From Gilvibacter sediminis (GTDB lineage Bacteria; Bacteroidota; Bacteroidia; Flavobacteriales; Flavobacteriaceae): DNA of 64,000 bases. Location of the stretch: assembly GCF_028561565.1 (NCBI RefSeq), contig NZ_JAQQTE010000022.1, positions 374,329-438,328 on the forward strand, in the 5' to 3' direction. The notes beneath the pieces were generated by a model. That model was given only the letters and a program-made list of their open reading frames with translations, was not told where the DNA came from and made no database searches. The position numbers and the translations under genes are program-made. Shown here in pieces: positions 40,439-49,645 of the stretch; position 1 is the stretch's first letter; every line of letters starts with the position of its first letter.

Positions 40439-43400
40439 ATGAAATTTCGATTACTACTACTGATGCTTTTGGTTTTACCTTTTACGGTAAATGCACAAGA
40501 GTGTTCTGCATTAATGCGCCCTGTGTCGCTCGCTGATAGAGCCGTTGAGGCCACAAAGATCGTTGAAGGAACTGTACTTAATAGCCAAGGCTATTGGGAC
40601 AGTGGCCGTTTGAACATTTACACCGTACACACCGTCAAAATATTTAAGTCGCTGGGAGGTAGTCTTGAAACTGAAATAAAAGTAGTGACCATGGGGGGAC
40701 ACGTTGATGATCAGATTCAGATTACTTCCTCAGAGGCTAGAATGGAGTCAGGTACCACTGGGATGCTTTTTGTAAAGCCCTTTACAGGAAACTTAGACGT
40801 ATCTGGAACTCTTTATGAACTGGTAGGTGCTGCACAGGGATTAATCAAATACAGCAAATTCACGGATCAGGCCGCTGGTGTTTTTGAGACCTACAATAGT
40901 GTGGAGAGTTTGTACGACAACGTTGAGGGTGCAGCGCGATCTGTTTTTGTAGAAATGGAAGCGCGTCCTAGCAGACCAATTGTAGGCTCTGGTACACGAG
41001 CCACCCCTGTGATTTCCTCATTCTCTCCGTCTACGGTGAGCGCAGGAACGCAAACAGTACTGACCATAAATGGTTCCAATTTTGGGGCCACCATAGGATC
41101 GGTGAGTTTTCCAGATGCGAACTCAGGAGGTATCACCACGGAGACGGCATTGGATTCTCAAATTGTGAGTTGGTCAGATACTCAGATTCAAATAGAAGTG
41201 CCTTACTTAGCAGGTACGGGTGCCTTTACAGTAACCAATGCTACAGCAGAATCAGCTTCAAGTAGTTCTGCGCTAACAGTTACTTATAACCACATCAACG
41301 CTTCAGACGGAACGACAGATTTTCCTGCCGTATTACAAGAAGACAACGGAAGCGGTGGATTTACCTTTAACTATCACATCGACTTTGACTCCAGTGCGGC
41401 TCAGCCTTTCTTTGAGGATGCTTTGAGTTTGTGGAGCTGTGAGTCTAACATTAACTTCATTATTGGAAGTACCACAACAACGGATGTAGCTGCGGCCGAT
41501 GGTATCAATATTGTTCGTTTTGACAACGGTGCTGAGCTTCCTTCTGGGGTGCTTGGACGAGTAACAAGTCGTTATTTGGGAGTTTGTCCAACAACCAACC
41601 GTGCCATTGTTGAGGAACTGGATGTAGTTTGGAATGACGATACGAACTGGTATTACGGCTCAGGAACTCCTGGAACTTTTCAGTACGACTTTAAAACTGT
41701 AGCTCTTCATGAATTAGGTCATACCCATCAGTTGGGTCACGTAATCGATACGGATCAGGTGATGCATTATGCCTTGTCAAATGGAGTGAGCAACTATGAG
41801 CTTTCTGCCACGGATATTGACGGTGCCGTTTATACTATGGGATTGTTTACTGAGACTGTAGGCTGTGGAATCACACCTATGGAGGAACTTTTGAACTGTT
41901 GTGATCCGATTACCATCACTACAGAGCCTGATAATTCCAGCATTGAATTGGATACTTCGACCGATTTTACGGTGGTAGCCAGCAATTTTGCTACTATTCA
42001 ATGGAGTGTAGACACCACTGGAGGAGGATCATTTACGGACATCACAGATGATTCAGTCTATTCCGGAGCAACTACTACAACACTTTCATTGCAGAATGTT
42101 CCAATCAGTTATGACGGTTATCAATACCGAGCCACATTAGAGAACGCTTGTGGTGATACTCTAAATACTGCTACAGTTACTTTGAGTGTAAACCCGGTAT
42201 GTACTGGACTTGACGTGACTACCTATACCGGGGCAGGATGGGACAACGGAACTCCTGATATTACTAAGAATGCCGTGATCGCCGCGGACTACGATACAGG
42301 AGCTATTGCAAGCATTGATGCCTGTATCTGTACCGTAAATGCATCTACAACTTTGACCGTTGGGGCGAATACTTATTTGAGCGCGCGTGGAAACATTAAC
42401 GTAAACGGAACTTTAGTCGTTGAAAATACGGGTAGTGTAGTTCAAATTGCGGAGACTGCAGAAACTGTAAATAACGGAACCATTCAGGTGGTGAAGGTTA
42501 CTCCAACGCTTGACGTGCGCGATTTTAGCGCTTTGTCATCTCCTATGTCTGGAGAGTCTAGAACAGGAGTTTACAGCGGAGCTCACCGAGTTTTAGAGAT
42601 CTTTCCGGCGCTCTTTACGCCCAATACAGATCCTGCGATCACTGGTTTGAACTTCTTGGATGATGATGGTGATTACCTCGGACCAGCTTCGGCCTTAAAC
42701 GTTGGGCAAGGATATTTGGTATTGCCACAACCGAGTACCGCGGCAGGAGCAGCGACCTATTCGCACACCTATACGCAAGGAACATTAAACAGCGGTAACA
42801 TCACTGCCTCTGTGGTATATAATGGACCTGCAACGGAGAATAATTTCAATTTGATGGGTAATCCATATGCCTCTGCGATAGATACAGAAGCCTTTATTTT
42901 GGCCAATGATGCAATTGATCAGGTGTATTTCTGGGAGCATTTAACAGCTCCAGACGAGGCAAATCCAGGATTTAACCCATCCAATTATTCCATGGATGAT
43001 ATCTCCATCTACAACCTTACGGGTGGAGTAGCTGCAAACAATGGCGGTTCAGCGCCAACGCAGTATATGGCTTCTGGACAAGGATTTGGTATTCTCGCCT
43101 TGCAATCAGAGGCTGGGACAGATATTCAATTCACCAATGACCTGCGAGTGACTGGAAACAACACCACCTTGAAGTCCTTCAGTTCAGAAAATAGAATTTG
43201 GCTCCGTATGGACAGCCAAACCTACTCCAATTCAAGCATGATCCTTGTAGGGTTCCTCAACGAGACCACTACTGGATTTGATGCGGGTTATGACAGTCAG
43301 CGCGTAGATGCGAGTATTAGTTTGTTCTCTACGCTGTCAGACAAAAGTCAGTTGGCAATTCAAGCAAGAGAAACCTTTAATACTTCAATGACGGTGGAAT

Positions 43401-43879
43401 TGGGAATGGAGAGTAAGATTCCAAGTCTAGAAACCTTTACCATCAGCATTGATCGTTTAGAAGGTGTTGATATAGAAAGTGTGGAAGTGTTTTTGACAGA
43501 TCACCTCACCAATACCGTAATTAATTTGAGTAAATCAATATATAGTTTTCAAGCCGGTCCAGGATTGGACAGTTCAAGATTCAGTCTGAGTTTTGAGCAA
43601 CCCGTTCTGAACGTTCAAGATCAATCCCTTGACAACATCAGCATGTATCCAAACCCCCTAAGTAATGGACTGCTAAACATTACCGCCACAGATCTGAGCA
43701 ACCAAGAGGTACAGCTCAAGGTGACCAATTTAGTAGGACAAGTACTGTATGATCAAAATCAACAGTTTATAGGAAACACCCTTACAACAGATGCTTTAAG
43801 CCAATTATCACAGGGCATCTATTTTGTGGCGCTTAAATCAAACGGGCGCTGGGTGATTAGAAGGATAGTTAAAAAATGA
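40439..43879 (+). CDS. Secreted matrixin-like metalloprotease with IPT/TIG domain and T9SS sorting domain
   Basis: This 1146-residue exported protein has a signal peptide (FRLLLLMLLVLPFTVNAQ). Next come a region with early Cys, an IPT/TIG beta-sandwich (about residues 183-285, PVISSFSPSTVSAGTQTVLT) and a zincin domain (about 290-480) with the full zinc motif HELGHTHQLGH (His424, Glu425, His428, His434) and a Met-turn-like QVMHY shortly after. Ig-like and large beta-rich repeat regions follow. The last 80 residues (MYPNPLSNGLLNITATDL to the end) form a type-A T9SS C-terminal sorting domain with LKVTNLVGQVLYDQN and ISQGIYFV-type strands. It should be exported by T9SS and fixed to or released from the surface. 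Substrate unknown. Confidence 0.85.
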   Translation: MKFRLLLLMLLVLPFTVNAQECSALMRPVSLADRAVEATKIVEGTVLNSQGYWDSGRLNIYTVHTVKIFKSLGGSLETEIKVVTMGGHVDDQIQITSSEARMESGTTGMLFVKPFTGNLDVSGTLYELVGAAQGLIKYSKFTDQAAGVFETYNSVESLYDNVEGAARSVFVEMEARPSRPIVGSGTRATPVISSFSPSTVSAGTQTVLTINGSNFGATIGSVSFPDANSGGITTETALDSQIVSWSDTQIQIEVPYLAGTGAFTVTNATAESASSSSALTVTYNHINASDGTTDFPAVLQEDNGSGGFTFNYHIDFDSSAAQPFFEDALSLWSCESNINFIIGSTTTTDVAAADGINIVRFDNGAELPSGVLGRVTSRYLGVCPTTNRAIVEELDVVWNDDTNWYYGSGTPGTFQYDFKTVALHELGHTHQLGHVIDTDQVMHYALSNGVSNYELSATDIDGAVYTMGLFTETVGCGITPMEELLNCCDPITITTEPDNSSIELDTSTDFTVVASNFATIQWSVDTTGGGSFTDITDDSVYSGATTTTLSLQNVPISYDGYQYRATLENACGDTLNTATVTLSVNPVCTGLDVTTYTGAGWDNGTPDITKNAVIAADYDTGAIASIDACICTVNASTTLTVGANTYLSARGNINVNGTLVVENTGSVVQIAETAETVNNGTIQVVKVTPTLDVRDFSALSSPMSGESRTGVYSGAHRVLEIFPALFTPNTDPAITGLNFLDDDGDYLGPASALNVGQGYLVLPQPSTAAGAATYSHTYTQGTLNSGNITASVVYNGPATENNFNLMGNPYASAIDTEAFILANDAIDQVYFWEHLTAPDEANPGFNPSNYSMDDISIYNLTGGVAANNGGSAPTQYMASGQGFGILALQSEAGTDIQFTNDLRVTGNNTTLKSFSSENRIWLRMDSQTYSNSSMILVGFLNETTTGFDAGYDSQRVDASISLFSTLSDKSQLAIQARETFNTSMTVELGMESKIPSLETFTISIDRLEGVDIESVEVFLTDHLTNTVINLSKSIYSFQAGPGLDSSRFSLSFEQPVLNVQDQSLDNISMYPNPLSNGLLNITATDLSNQEVQLKVTNLVGQVLYDQNQQFIGNTLTTDALSQLSQGIYFVALKSNGRWVIRRIVKK

Positions 43880-43943
43880 GGTTTTTGAAAAGTTTTACTA
43901 ATCCTTAACGCGTTAGTTGTTCTCTGTTTTCAGCTAACATCTA

Positions 43944-43970
43944 AAGCCCTGCAATAGCGGGGCTTTTTTA
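43944..43970 (+). terminator. Rho-independent terminator
   Basis: AAAGCCCTGC (43944-43953) pairs with GCGGGGCTTT (43958-43967) with one G-T wobble and a 4-base loop, followed by a run of T. It closes the protease gene; the convergent mnmE stop lies at its right edge. Confidence 0.88.
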
Positions 43971-45383
43971 TTTACCTATACAGAAGTTCGCGAAGATATT
44001 CCCCAAAAGTTCGTCATTGGTGATCTCGCCCGTGATCTCTCCCAAATGATAAAGCGCCTGTCTAATGTCTATGGCTAAAAGGTCACCGCTCAGTTGAGCC
44101 TCCATGCCTTCACGTACTTTGGTGATCTCTTCTAAGGCTTTGAGCAGGGCGTCGTAGTGGCGGCTGTTGGTCACTATAGATTGATCGTTCTTTAGCGCGC
44201 CGGTATTGACAAATTCCAACAGACCTTCTTGCAAGGCTTCTACGCCTTCTTTGGCTTTGGCAGACATCAAAACCTGCTGGGTTTGTGGTAGGTCGACTAC
44301 AGCTTGTTCTAGTAATTCTTGCGCTTTGGATTGTTGTGAGCTATTGAGCAGGTCTAATTTATTGGCCACTACCAATACCGGTTTCTGCGGATGTTTCTCT
44401 TTTAAAGATCTGAGTTGTTGGATCAGTTCTTGAGGCTGAGCCAATACTTCATTAGCCTCTAAAAGATATATGATCACCTGTGCTTGGTTGATCTTTTCAA
44501 AGGTCTTTTCAATCCCGATACGCTCTACGGTATCTTCTGTGTTGCGGATTCCTGCGGTGTCAATGAATCTAAAATTCAAGCCGCCTACGCTGATCTCATC
44601 TTCAACAGTATCTCTAGTGGTTCCTGCTATGTCGGAGACTATGGCGCGTTCCTCATTGAGCAGCGCATTGAGTAGGGTAGACTTTCCAACATTGGGTGCT
44701 CCTACAATAGCTACGGGGATTCCGTGCTTGATCACATTCCCAATAGCAAAACTATCCACCAAGCGTTTAAGAACGGCTTGCAATCGTTCTAAAAGCGCCT
44801 CAAAGGCAGATCGATCCGCAAATTCCACATCCTCCTCACTAAAATCGAGTTCCAACTCAATGAGAGAGGCAAAGTTGAGCAGTTCTTGACGCAGGCTTTT
44901 GATCTCTTCAGAAAAGCCACCACGCATTTGCTGCATGGCCACTTGATGCGCCGCTTCACTGTCTGAAGCAATAAGATCTGCAACGGCTTCTGCTTGACTG
45001 AGGTCCATCTTACCATTGATAAAAGCGCGGAGAGTAAATTCTCCTGGTTTTGCTGCTCGGCAGCCTGAGGCTAAGGCCAAGTTGATGATGCGTTGCTGAA
45101 TATAAGGCGATCCGTGGCAAGAAAACTCCACCACATCCTCTCCGGTATAAGAGGTAGGTCCTTTATATAGTATGGCCAATACTTCATCCACAGTCTGACC
45201 ATCTGCCACAATATGTCCTAAATGGGCCGTGTGTGTTTTTTGTGCTTTGAGTTGTTTGTTGTGAATAGAGACGAAGAGTTTGTCAGCTATGTCAAAAGCT
45301 TCTTTACCAGATAATCGAATCACGGCAATGGCTCCAGTTCCTGGAGGCGTGGCTAGGGCTACTATGGTCTCTTGTTGAATCAC
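43968..45383 (-). CDS. mnmE: tRNA modification GTPase MnmE
   Basis: This 471-residue protein has all three MnmE domains. The N-terminal tetrahydrofolate-binding domain (residues 1-120) contains ETIVALATPPGTGAIAVIRL and GEDVVEFSCHGSPYIQQRI. A helical domain encloses the G domain, with the P-loop GAPNVGKS (228-235), switch II DTAG and the NKLD motif. The C terminus is FCIGK, whose Cys is needed for tRNA modification. With MnmG it installs the carboxymethylaminomethyl group at U34 of certain tRNAs. The start is taken as GTG at 45383 (MIQQETIVALATPPG), which aligns with the usual family beginning; an upstream ATG at 45437 would add 18 atypical residues. Confidence 0.95.
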   Translation of the reverse strand: MIQQETIVALATPPGTGAIAVIRLSGKEAFDIADKLFVSIHNKQLKAQKTHTAHLGHIVADGQTVDEVLAILYKGPTSYTGEDVVEFSCHGSPYIQQRIINLALASGCRAAKPGEFTLRAFINGKMDLSQAEAVADLIASDSEAAHQVAMQQMRGGFSEEIKSLRQELLNFASLIELELDFSEEDVEFADRSAFEALLERLQAVLKRLVDSFAIGNVIKHGIPVAIVGAPNVGKSTLLNALLNEERAIVSDIAGTTRDTVEDEISVGGLNFRFIDTAGIRNTEDTVERIGIEKTFEKINQAQVIIYLLEANEVLAQPQELIQQLRSLKEKHPQKPVLVVANKLDLLNSSQQSKAQELLEQAVVDLPQTQQVLMSAKAKEGVEALQEGLLEFVNTGALKNDQSIVTNSRHYDALLKALEEITKVREGMEAQLSGDLLAIDIRQALYHLGEITGEITNDELLGNIFANFCIGK

Positions 45384-45474
45384 AGGGCAAAAATAGCTAA
45401 TTCGCACTACAGTTGGACTCAAAGGGGGTTGTAACATTTTATTTCCGCCGCGACTAATAAAGCAAAAACCACAA

Positions 45475-45582
45475 ATGACCACAGAAAATAATCCTTCAAA
45501 AATCAAGCAACTTGCAGCCGTGGCTGTGCTTTTTGGCCTTGGATATTTATTCGGATACTTTGTATTAGCCTCTTTATTTTAA
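45475..45582 (+). CDS. Small single-span membrane protein, 35 residues
   Basis: An ATG frame of 35 codons plus TAA encodes MTTENNPSKIKQLAAVAVLF and continues as a hydrophobic helix to the end (GLGYLFGYFVLASLF). A polar N-terminus followed by one helix is typical for a small inner-membrane protein. It ends 3 bases before the start of the DUF4870 gene, so the two are likely one transcription unit. Function unknown. Its 5' end is divergent from mnmE. Confidence 0.5.
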   Translation: MTTENNPSKIKQLAAVAVLFGLGYLFGYFVLASLF

Positions 45583-45585
45583 AAC

Positions 45586-45948
45586 ATGGAAGTAATCAAC
45601 GACAGTAAAACAAAATCAAACAACCAATTAGTAGTAATCATGCACCTTTCACAGCTACTGAATTTAGTTTCAGGCCTTGGTGGGATCATTGTGCCACTAG
45701 TTATTTGGCTGTCTCAGCGTGAACGCGACACGACCATTGATGATCATGGCAAGCAGATTCTGAACTTTCAGATCACCATGTTCATTGCAGCTATTGTAGC
45801 CATTCCTTGCATCTTCTTGTTCGGATTGGGAATACTCATGCTGATCGGAATTGGCCTGCTTACCTTGGTGATCCCAATCATTGGGGGAATCAAAGCGAGC
45901 AACAACGAATTCTTTGAATATCCGTTTAGCCTGCAATTCATCAAATAA
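45586..45948 (+). CDS. DUF4870 membrane protein
   Basis: This 120-residue protein has three to four hydrophobic helices and the DUF4870/Tic20-like signature. The segment LVVIMHLSQLLNLVSGLGGI is followed by PLVIWLSQRERDTTIDDHGK with the conserved DDHGKQILNFQIT, then helices in FIAAIVAIPCIFLFGLGILM. The last segment GIKASNNEFFEYPFSLQFIK is also family-like. Biochemical function is not established for this family. It sits in a small unit with the 35-residue membrane peptide and ends in a perfect bidirectional terminator shared with dnaN. Confidence 0.85.
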   Translation: MEVINDSKTKSNNQLVVIMHLSQLLNLVSGLGGIIVPLVIWLSQRERDTTIDDHGKQILNFQITMFIAAIVAIPCIFLFGLGILMLIGIGLLTLVIPIIGGIKASNNEFFEYPFSLQFIK

Positions 45949-45973
45949 CGCATACTGAACATCAATCAAATAA

Positions 45974-45998
45974 AAAAGCCGCTCATTGAGCGGCTTTT
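45974..45998. terminator. Bidirectional terminator between DUF4870 gene and dnaN
   Basis: AAAAGCCGCTC (45974-45984), loop ATT, GAGCGGCTTTT (45988-45998) form a perfect 11-bp hairpin with A/T tracts on both sides, serving the two convergent genes. Confidence 0.92.
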
Positions 45999-46019
45999 AT
46001 TAATTAACACTGAAAATGG

Positions 46020-47138
46020 TTAGTTGTTTAACATAACCGGCATGACGAGCATAGTTACCTGCTCGCCCTCATCCAAGCCGTCCACAGGCGTTAGTATTCC
46101 TGCACGGTTTGGAAGCGACATTTCCAAGGAAACGTCTGTACTGTTTAGGTTGCCCAGCATTTCTGTTAAGAATCTGGAATTGAAGCCAATTTGCATATCG
46201 TCTCCCTGATAGTCACAGGTCAAGCGCTCTTCGGCTTTGTTGCTGTAATCGATATCCTCTGCAGAAATATTAAGCTCTGCTCCGGCGATCTTTAAGCGTA
46301 TTTGGTGTGTTGTTTTATTGCTGAAGATAGACACACGTTTTACCGAGTTTAGGAACTGGTTGCGGTCTATGGTCAGTTTGTTTGGATTCTCCTTTGGGAT
46401 TACCGCTTCGTAGTTCGGGTATTTCCCGTCGATCAAACGGCAGATCAAAGTTGTATTGTCAAAGCTGAACTTCGCGTTCGCTTCATTGTACTCAACCTTT
46501 ACTTGCTCTTCACTACCTGCCAAAATGCTCTTTAGGAGATTCAAAGGCTTTTTAGGCATGATGAATTCTGCAGCAGCTGCGGCCGCTACGTCGGCACGCT
46601 CGTATTTTACCAATTTGTGCGCATCCGTCGCAACAAAGGTCAGTTTATCTTTTGCAAATTGGAAGAACACCCCGCTCATTACCGGGCGAAGGTCGTCGTT
46701 TCCACTGGCAAAGATGGTTTTAGATATTGCCGTTGATAAAACATCACCCATGATCTCTGTGGTGCTTGGATCGCTCAAAGCGATAGCAGATGGAAACTCA
46801 GCGCCATCCGCATAGGCCAAAGCGTACTTCCCGTGATTGGAGCTGATCTCCACCGTGTTGTTGTCCTCAACAGTAAAGGTCAAAGGTTGCTCTGGGAAGG
46901 TCTTTAAGGTGTCCAAAAGCAAGCGTGCAGGAATACAAACCTGACCGCTTTCGCTGCTTTCTACTTCCAGTTTGGCACTGATGGTGGTTTCTAGATCGGA
47001 GGCAGAGACCGTCAAGGAATTGCCGTCCAAATCGAACAAAAAGTTATCTAAGATGGGTAGGGTATTGTTGTTGTTGATAATACCACCCAACACTTGCAAT
47101 TGTTTGAGTAAATAGGTACTTGATACTATGAATTTCAT
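46020..47138 (-). CDS. dnaN: DNA polymerase III beta subunit (sliding clamp)
   Basis: This 372-residue protein has the three-fold clamp architecture: MKFIVSSTYLLKQLQVLGGI at the start, TLPILDNFLFDLDGNSLTVSASDLE (about residues 26-50, written here in part), FVATDAHKLVKY (about 173-184) and the C-terminal hydrophobic MLVMPVML ending of the beta clamp. It forms a dimeric ring around DNA that tethers the polymerase. It is not next to dnaA or recF here, unlike in many bacteria but as in other Bacteroidota. It has its own promoter box (47190-47197) and the shared terminator downstream. Confidence 0.96.
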   Translation of the reverse strand: MKFIVSSTYLLKQLQVLGGIINNNNTLPILDNFLFDLDGNSLTVSASDLETTISAKLEVESSESGQVCIPARLLLDTLKTFPEQPLTFTVEDNNTVEISSNHGKYALAYADGAEFPSAIALSDPSTTEIMGDVLSTAISKTIFASGNDDLRPVMSGVFFQFAKDKLTFVATDAHKLVKYERADVAAAAAAEFIMPKKPLNLLKSILAGSEEQVKVEYNEANAKFSFDNTTLICRLIDGKYPNYEAVIPKENPNKLTIDRNQFLNSVKRVSIFSNKTTHQIRLKIAGAELNISAEDIDYSNKAEERLTCDYQGDDMQIGFNSRFLTEMLGNLNSTDVSLEMSLPNRAGILTPVDGLDEGEQVTMLVMPVMLNN

Positions 47139-47189
47139 CCGCTGTGAATATCGTGTGTGACTGCGAAATACAGGTCTTCGCTACTATTA

Positions 47190-47197
47190 CAAATATA
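47190..47197 (-). promoter_or_regulatory. dnaN: Putative dnaN -7 promoter box
   Basis: On the minus strand the sequence reads TATATTTG, an exact TAnnTTTG match, 52 bases upstream of the dnaN ATG and in the 98-base gap after the gldFG gene. The -33 half is not clear. Confidence 0.55.
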
Positions 47198-47236
47198 TCG
47201 CATCACCTCCGATTGCGGAAACTAATTTATTAACAA

Positions 47237-49642
47237 CTAACGCGCGTATTTGCGGCGTCTGCTCCAGCGGTATCCGAATCCAATGAGCCCCAGCAAAGTC
47301 AATGGTAACAAGATGTTTAGCGCTTGCCATTGGGTGGCGTCTCGTGTAATTTTTTGTTGATCCAAAAAGGCGAGTGCAATTTCTTTGGATCGAATGTTTA
47401 TAAGTCCACTATCGTCCAAGAGGTAATTGACCGTATTGAGCAAGAATTCCTTGTTGCCGTAGAAGTTTCCTGTAAGACGGTCATAGCCCAATTCCAGAGG
47501 TCTGTTTCCTTGCAGCTCATTCTTGATCAGATCGCCATCACTGATCACAACCATCTTAGAAGCAAGGCCTTCATCTTTATGCTCAGAATAGGTATAGGGT
47601 TTCTGTCTGTTTTTAAAGACCGAAGTAAAATTACCCTCTAACAGTACAGCCATTGGGATCTCCCCAGCATTGTATCTTGCTGGGTCAGGACCTTCGCCAA
47701 CCGTTTTTAGAAAGCCTTCAATCTCTTCCAAACGGATCAAATTAGGGACTCCACGCAGCGCAGACAGCGGAGAACTGCTCAGCAGTATGGTCTTGTCAAT
47801 TCCGTTATCTAAGGTGTCAATACCAGAGGCATATTGGAACTTAACGGCCTCAATGTTTGTGGTGATGGGATGCTCTAGTCCACTTGCTGTAAGTGGAGTG
47901 TAGAACCACGGGTAGCGTTCGTATTGAGATTCTTGGCCGTCTCCAGTAGCCAAGACCAAAGGTGCCGAATACACGTCTTGAACCACGTTTGGATTGATGC
48001 GGACACCATATTTGAAAAAGAAATCGGTAAGATTCAAGTCTTTTGGAGTAGCCAAATATTCTCCGGTGAGTTGGAGACTGTCGGTTTCGATGGTAATGGC
48101 ATCGACCAGCCACATGGATTTCCCTCCTTGCATTTGGTATTGGTCCAAAATATACTTTTCCGCAGTATTAAAGCGCTGGGTAGGTTTGGCTGATACCAGC
48201 AGATCAAACTCGTTGAGCTTGCTCAATGTCCCGCTAGGATTAGTAGCGACGGAGTCCAGGGTAAATTCCGCGATGAAATAATAGTCTCTGAGGCTTCTGA
48301 AGAAATCCGCGATATAGGCGTCATCCAATTGTCCATTACCTTTTAGCACAGCTACTTTGCGTTTTTTGGGTTCGATCACCTTTGAAAAACCATCTGCAAA
48401 GGCGTATTCCAAATTTTGAATCGAATTCAAAACCCGCTCTTCCATAGCGGTTCCCAGTTGATTTTTTAGCAGTGGAACCGCAACGGTTTTTTCTTGGTAA
48501 TTAGCCAAAGCCCAAGGATAGACCAAAACCTGATTGGTTTGACCGCCTTGGCGAACCGTAGCCCGCGCTGGAAGTATGCCCAAGTTGGCCAATTGCTGTT
48601 GTACCTGTTCTGGGTTTTCTTCATCTTCCAAAACGTTGACAAACTCAAAGCTCACCCTTCTGTTCACGCTTTTAAAGCCTTGTAAGAGCTGTTGGGTCTC
48701 TGCCTGTAACTTTCTAAATTCCGAAGGAAACTCGCCTTCTAAAAAGACGGTGACGTTTAGTGGTGCCTCGGCTTTTTCTAAAAGGCTTATGGTGGCTTCA
48801 TTGAGACTGTATCTCTTGTCTGCCGTAAGGTCTAAACGTTTGCTCGGCAACACAAATGAAGCAGCAACTAAGGCGATAAATAGTGCAGCGGGTTTTATAA
48901 ATCGTTTGGGTTGGATGCGCATTTGTCCGCGGAGCAGGGCCATTTCTGTAGTGGTCAAAAACAACAAGATAAAAGCAAGGAAGTACAGTAAATGCTTAAG
49001 GTCTATGACGCCGCGACCCAGATCTTCGTACCGCCATTGCATGCCCAGATCATTGAGCAGTCCGGAACCCGACCCAAGACTCTCTGCGAGTCCTTGAATT
49101 CCAAAGTATCCTCCAAAGCAACCAATAACACCAAATAAAAAGGCTACGATCTGATTGCTGGTCAAACTGCTGGCAAACACTCCAATACTGGCAAAGGCAG
49201 CCATGAGAAAAAACAGGCCTAAATACGACCCAAAGATACTTCCGTAATCGAGCAGATCTGTATCGATCTTTAAGCTTTCTAAACTCAGCAGGTACAGAAA
49301 GGTAGGCAATAGACTTATTATTAGTAATATGAGAATGCCCAGGTATTTAGCCAATACCAAGCCACTTGTGGTAATGGGTTTGGTCAATAAGAGTTCAAGC
49401 GTACCGCTGCGTTTTTCTTCACTAAAGCTTCTCATACTCACGGCAGGGATCAGGAAAACCAAAATCCACGGAGCCAATTGAAAAAAGCTTGCCAGATCTG
49501 CAAAACCGGCATAAAGTATATTGAACGGGCCGTCAAAAACCCAGAGGAACAATCCGTTGACCAACAAAAACACCCCGATCACCAAATACCCGACTGGGGA
49601 AGAGAAGAAAGCAGCAATTTCACGTTTGATAATGGCGATCAT
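47237..49642 (-). CDS. gldFG: GldF-GldG fused gliding-motility ABC transporter protein
   Basis: This 801-residue protein has residues about 1-240 matching GldF, the ABC permease of gliding bacteria (FFSSPVGYLVIGVFLLVNGL, WILVFLIPAVSMRSFSEEKR, SGTLELLLTKPI, six helices). Residues about 243-801 match GldG, the auxiliary component (RLDLTADKRYSLNEATISLL, VNVTVFLEGEFPSEF-like segment, YAFADGFSKVIEPKKRKVAV, FLLNTVNYLLDDSGLINIRS, one C-terminal helix). In the model gliding bacterium the two are separate genes of about 241 and 561 codons; here they are one open frame with no stop or start at the junction. The total length equals the sum of the two. GldA, the ATPase, is elsewhere. The GldG N-terminal anchor helix is retained (ALFIALVAASFVL). 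Confidence 0.9.
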   Translation of the reverse strand: MIAIIKREIAAFFSSPVGYLVIGVFLLVNGLFLWVFDGPFNILYAGFADLASFFQLAPWILVFLIPAVSMRSFSEEKRSGTLELLLTKPITTSGLVLAKYLGILILLIISLLPTFLYLLSLESLKIDTDLLDYGSIFGSYLGLFFLMAAFASIGVFASSLTSNQIVAFLFGVIGCFGGYFGIQGLAESLGSGSGLLNDLGMQWRYEDLGRGVIDLKHLLYFLAFILLFLTTTEMALLRGQMRIQPKRFIKPAALFIALVAASFVLPSKRLDLTADKRYSLNEATISLLEKAEAPLNVTVFLEGEFPSEFRKLQAETQQLLQGFKSVNRRVSFEFVNVLEDEENPEQVQQQLANLGILPARATVRQGGQTNQVLVYPWALANYQEKTVAVPLLKNQLGTAMEERVLNSIQNLEYAFADGFSKVIEPKKRKVAVLKGNGQLDDAYIADFFRSLRDYYFIAEFTLDSVATNPSGTLSKLNEFDLLVSAKPTQRFNTAEKYILDQYQMQGGKSMWLVDAITIETDSLQLTGEYLATPKDLNLTDFFFKYGVRINPNVVQDVYSAPLVLATGDGQESQYERYPWFYTPLTASGLEHPITTNIEAVKFQYASGIDTLDNGIDKTILLSSSPLSALRGVPNLIRLEEIEGFLKTVGEGPDPARYNAGEIPMAVLLEGNFTSVFKNRQKPYTYSEHKDEGLASKMVVISDGDLIKNELQGNRPLELGYDRLTGNFYGNKEFLLNTVNYLLDDSGLINIRSKEIALAFLDQQKITRDATQWQALNILLPLTLLGLIGFGYRWSRRRKYAR

Positions 49643-49645
49643 GGA

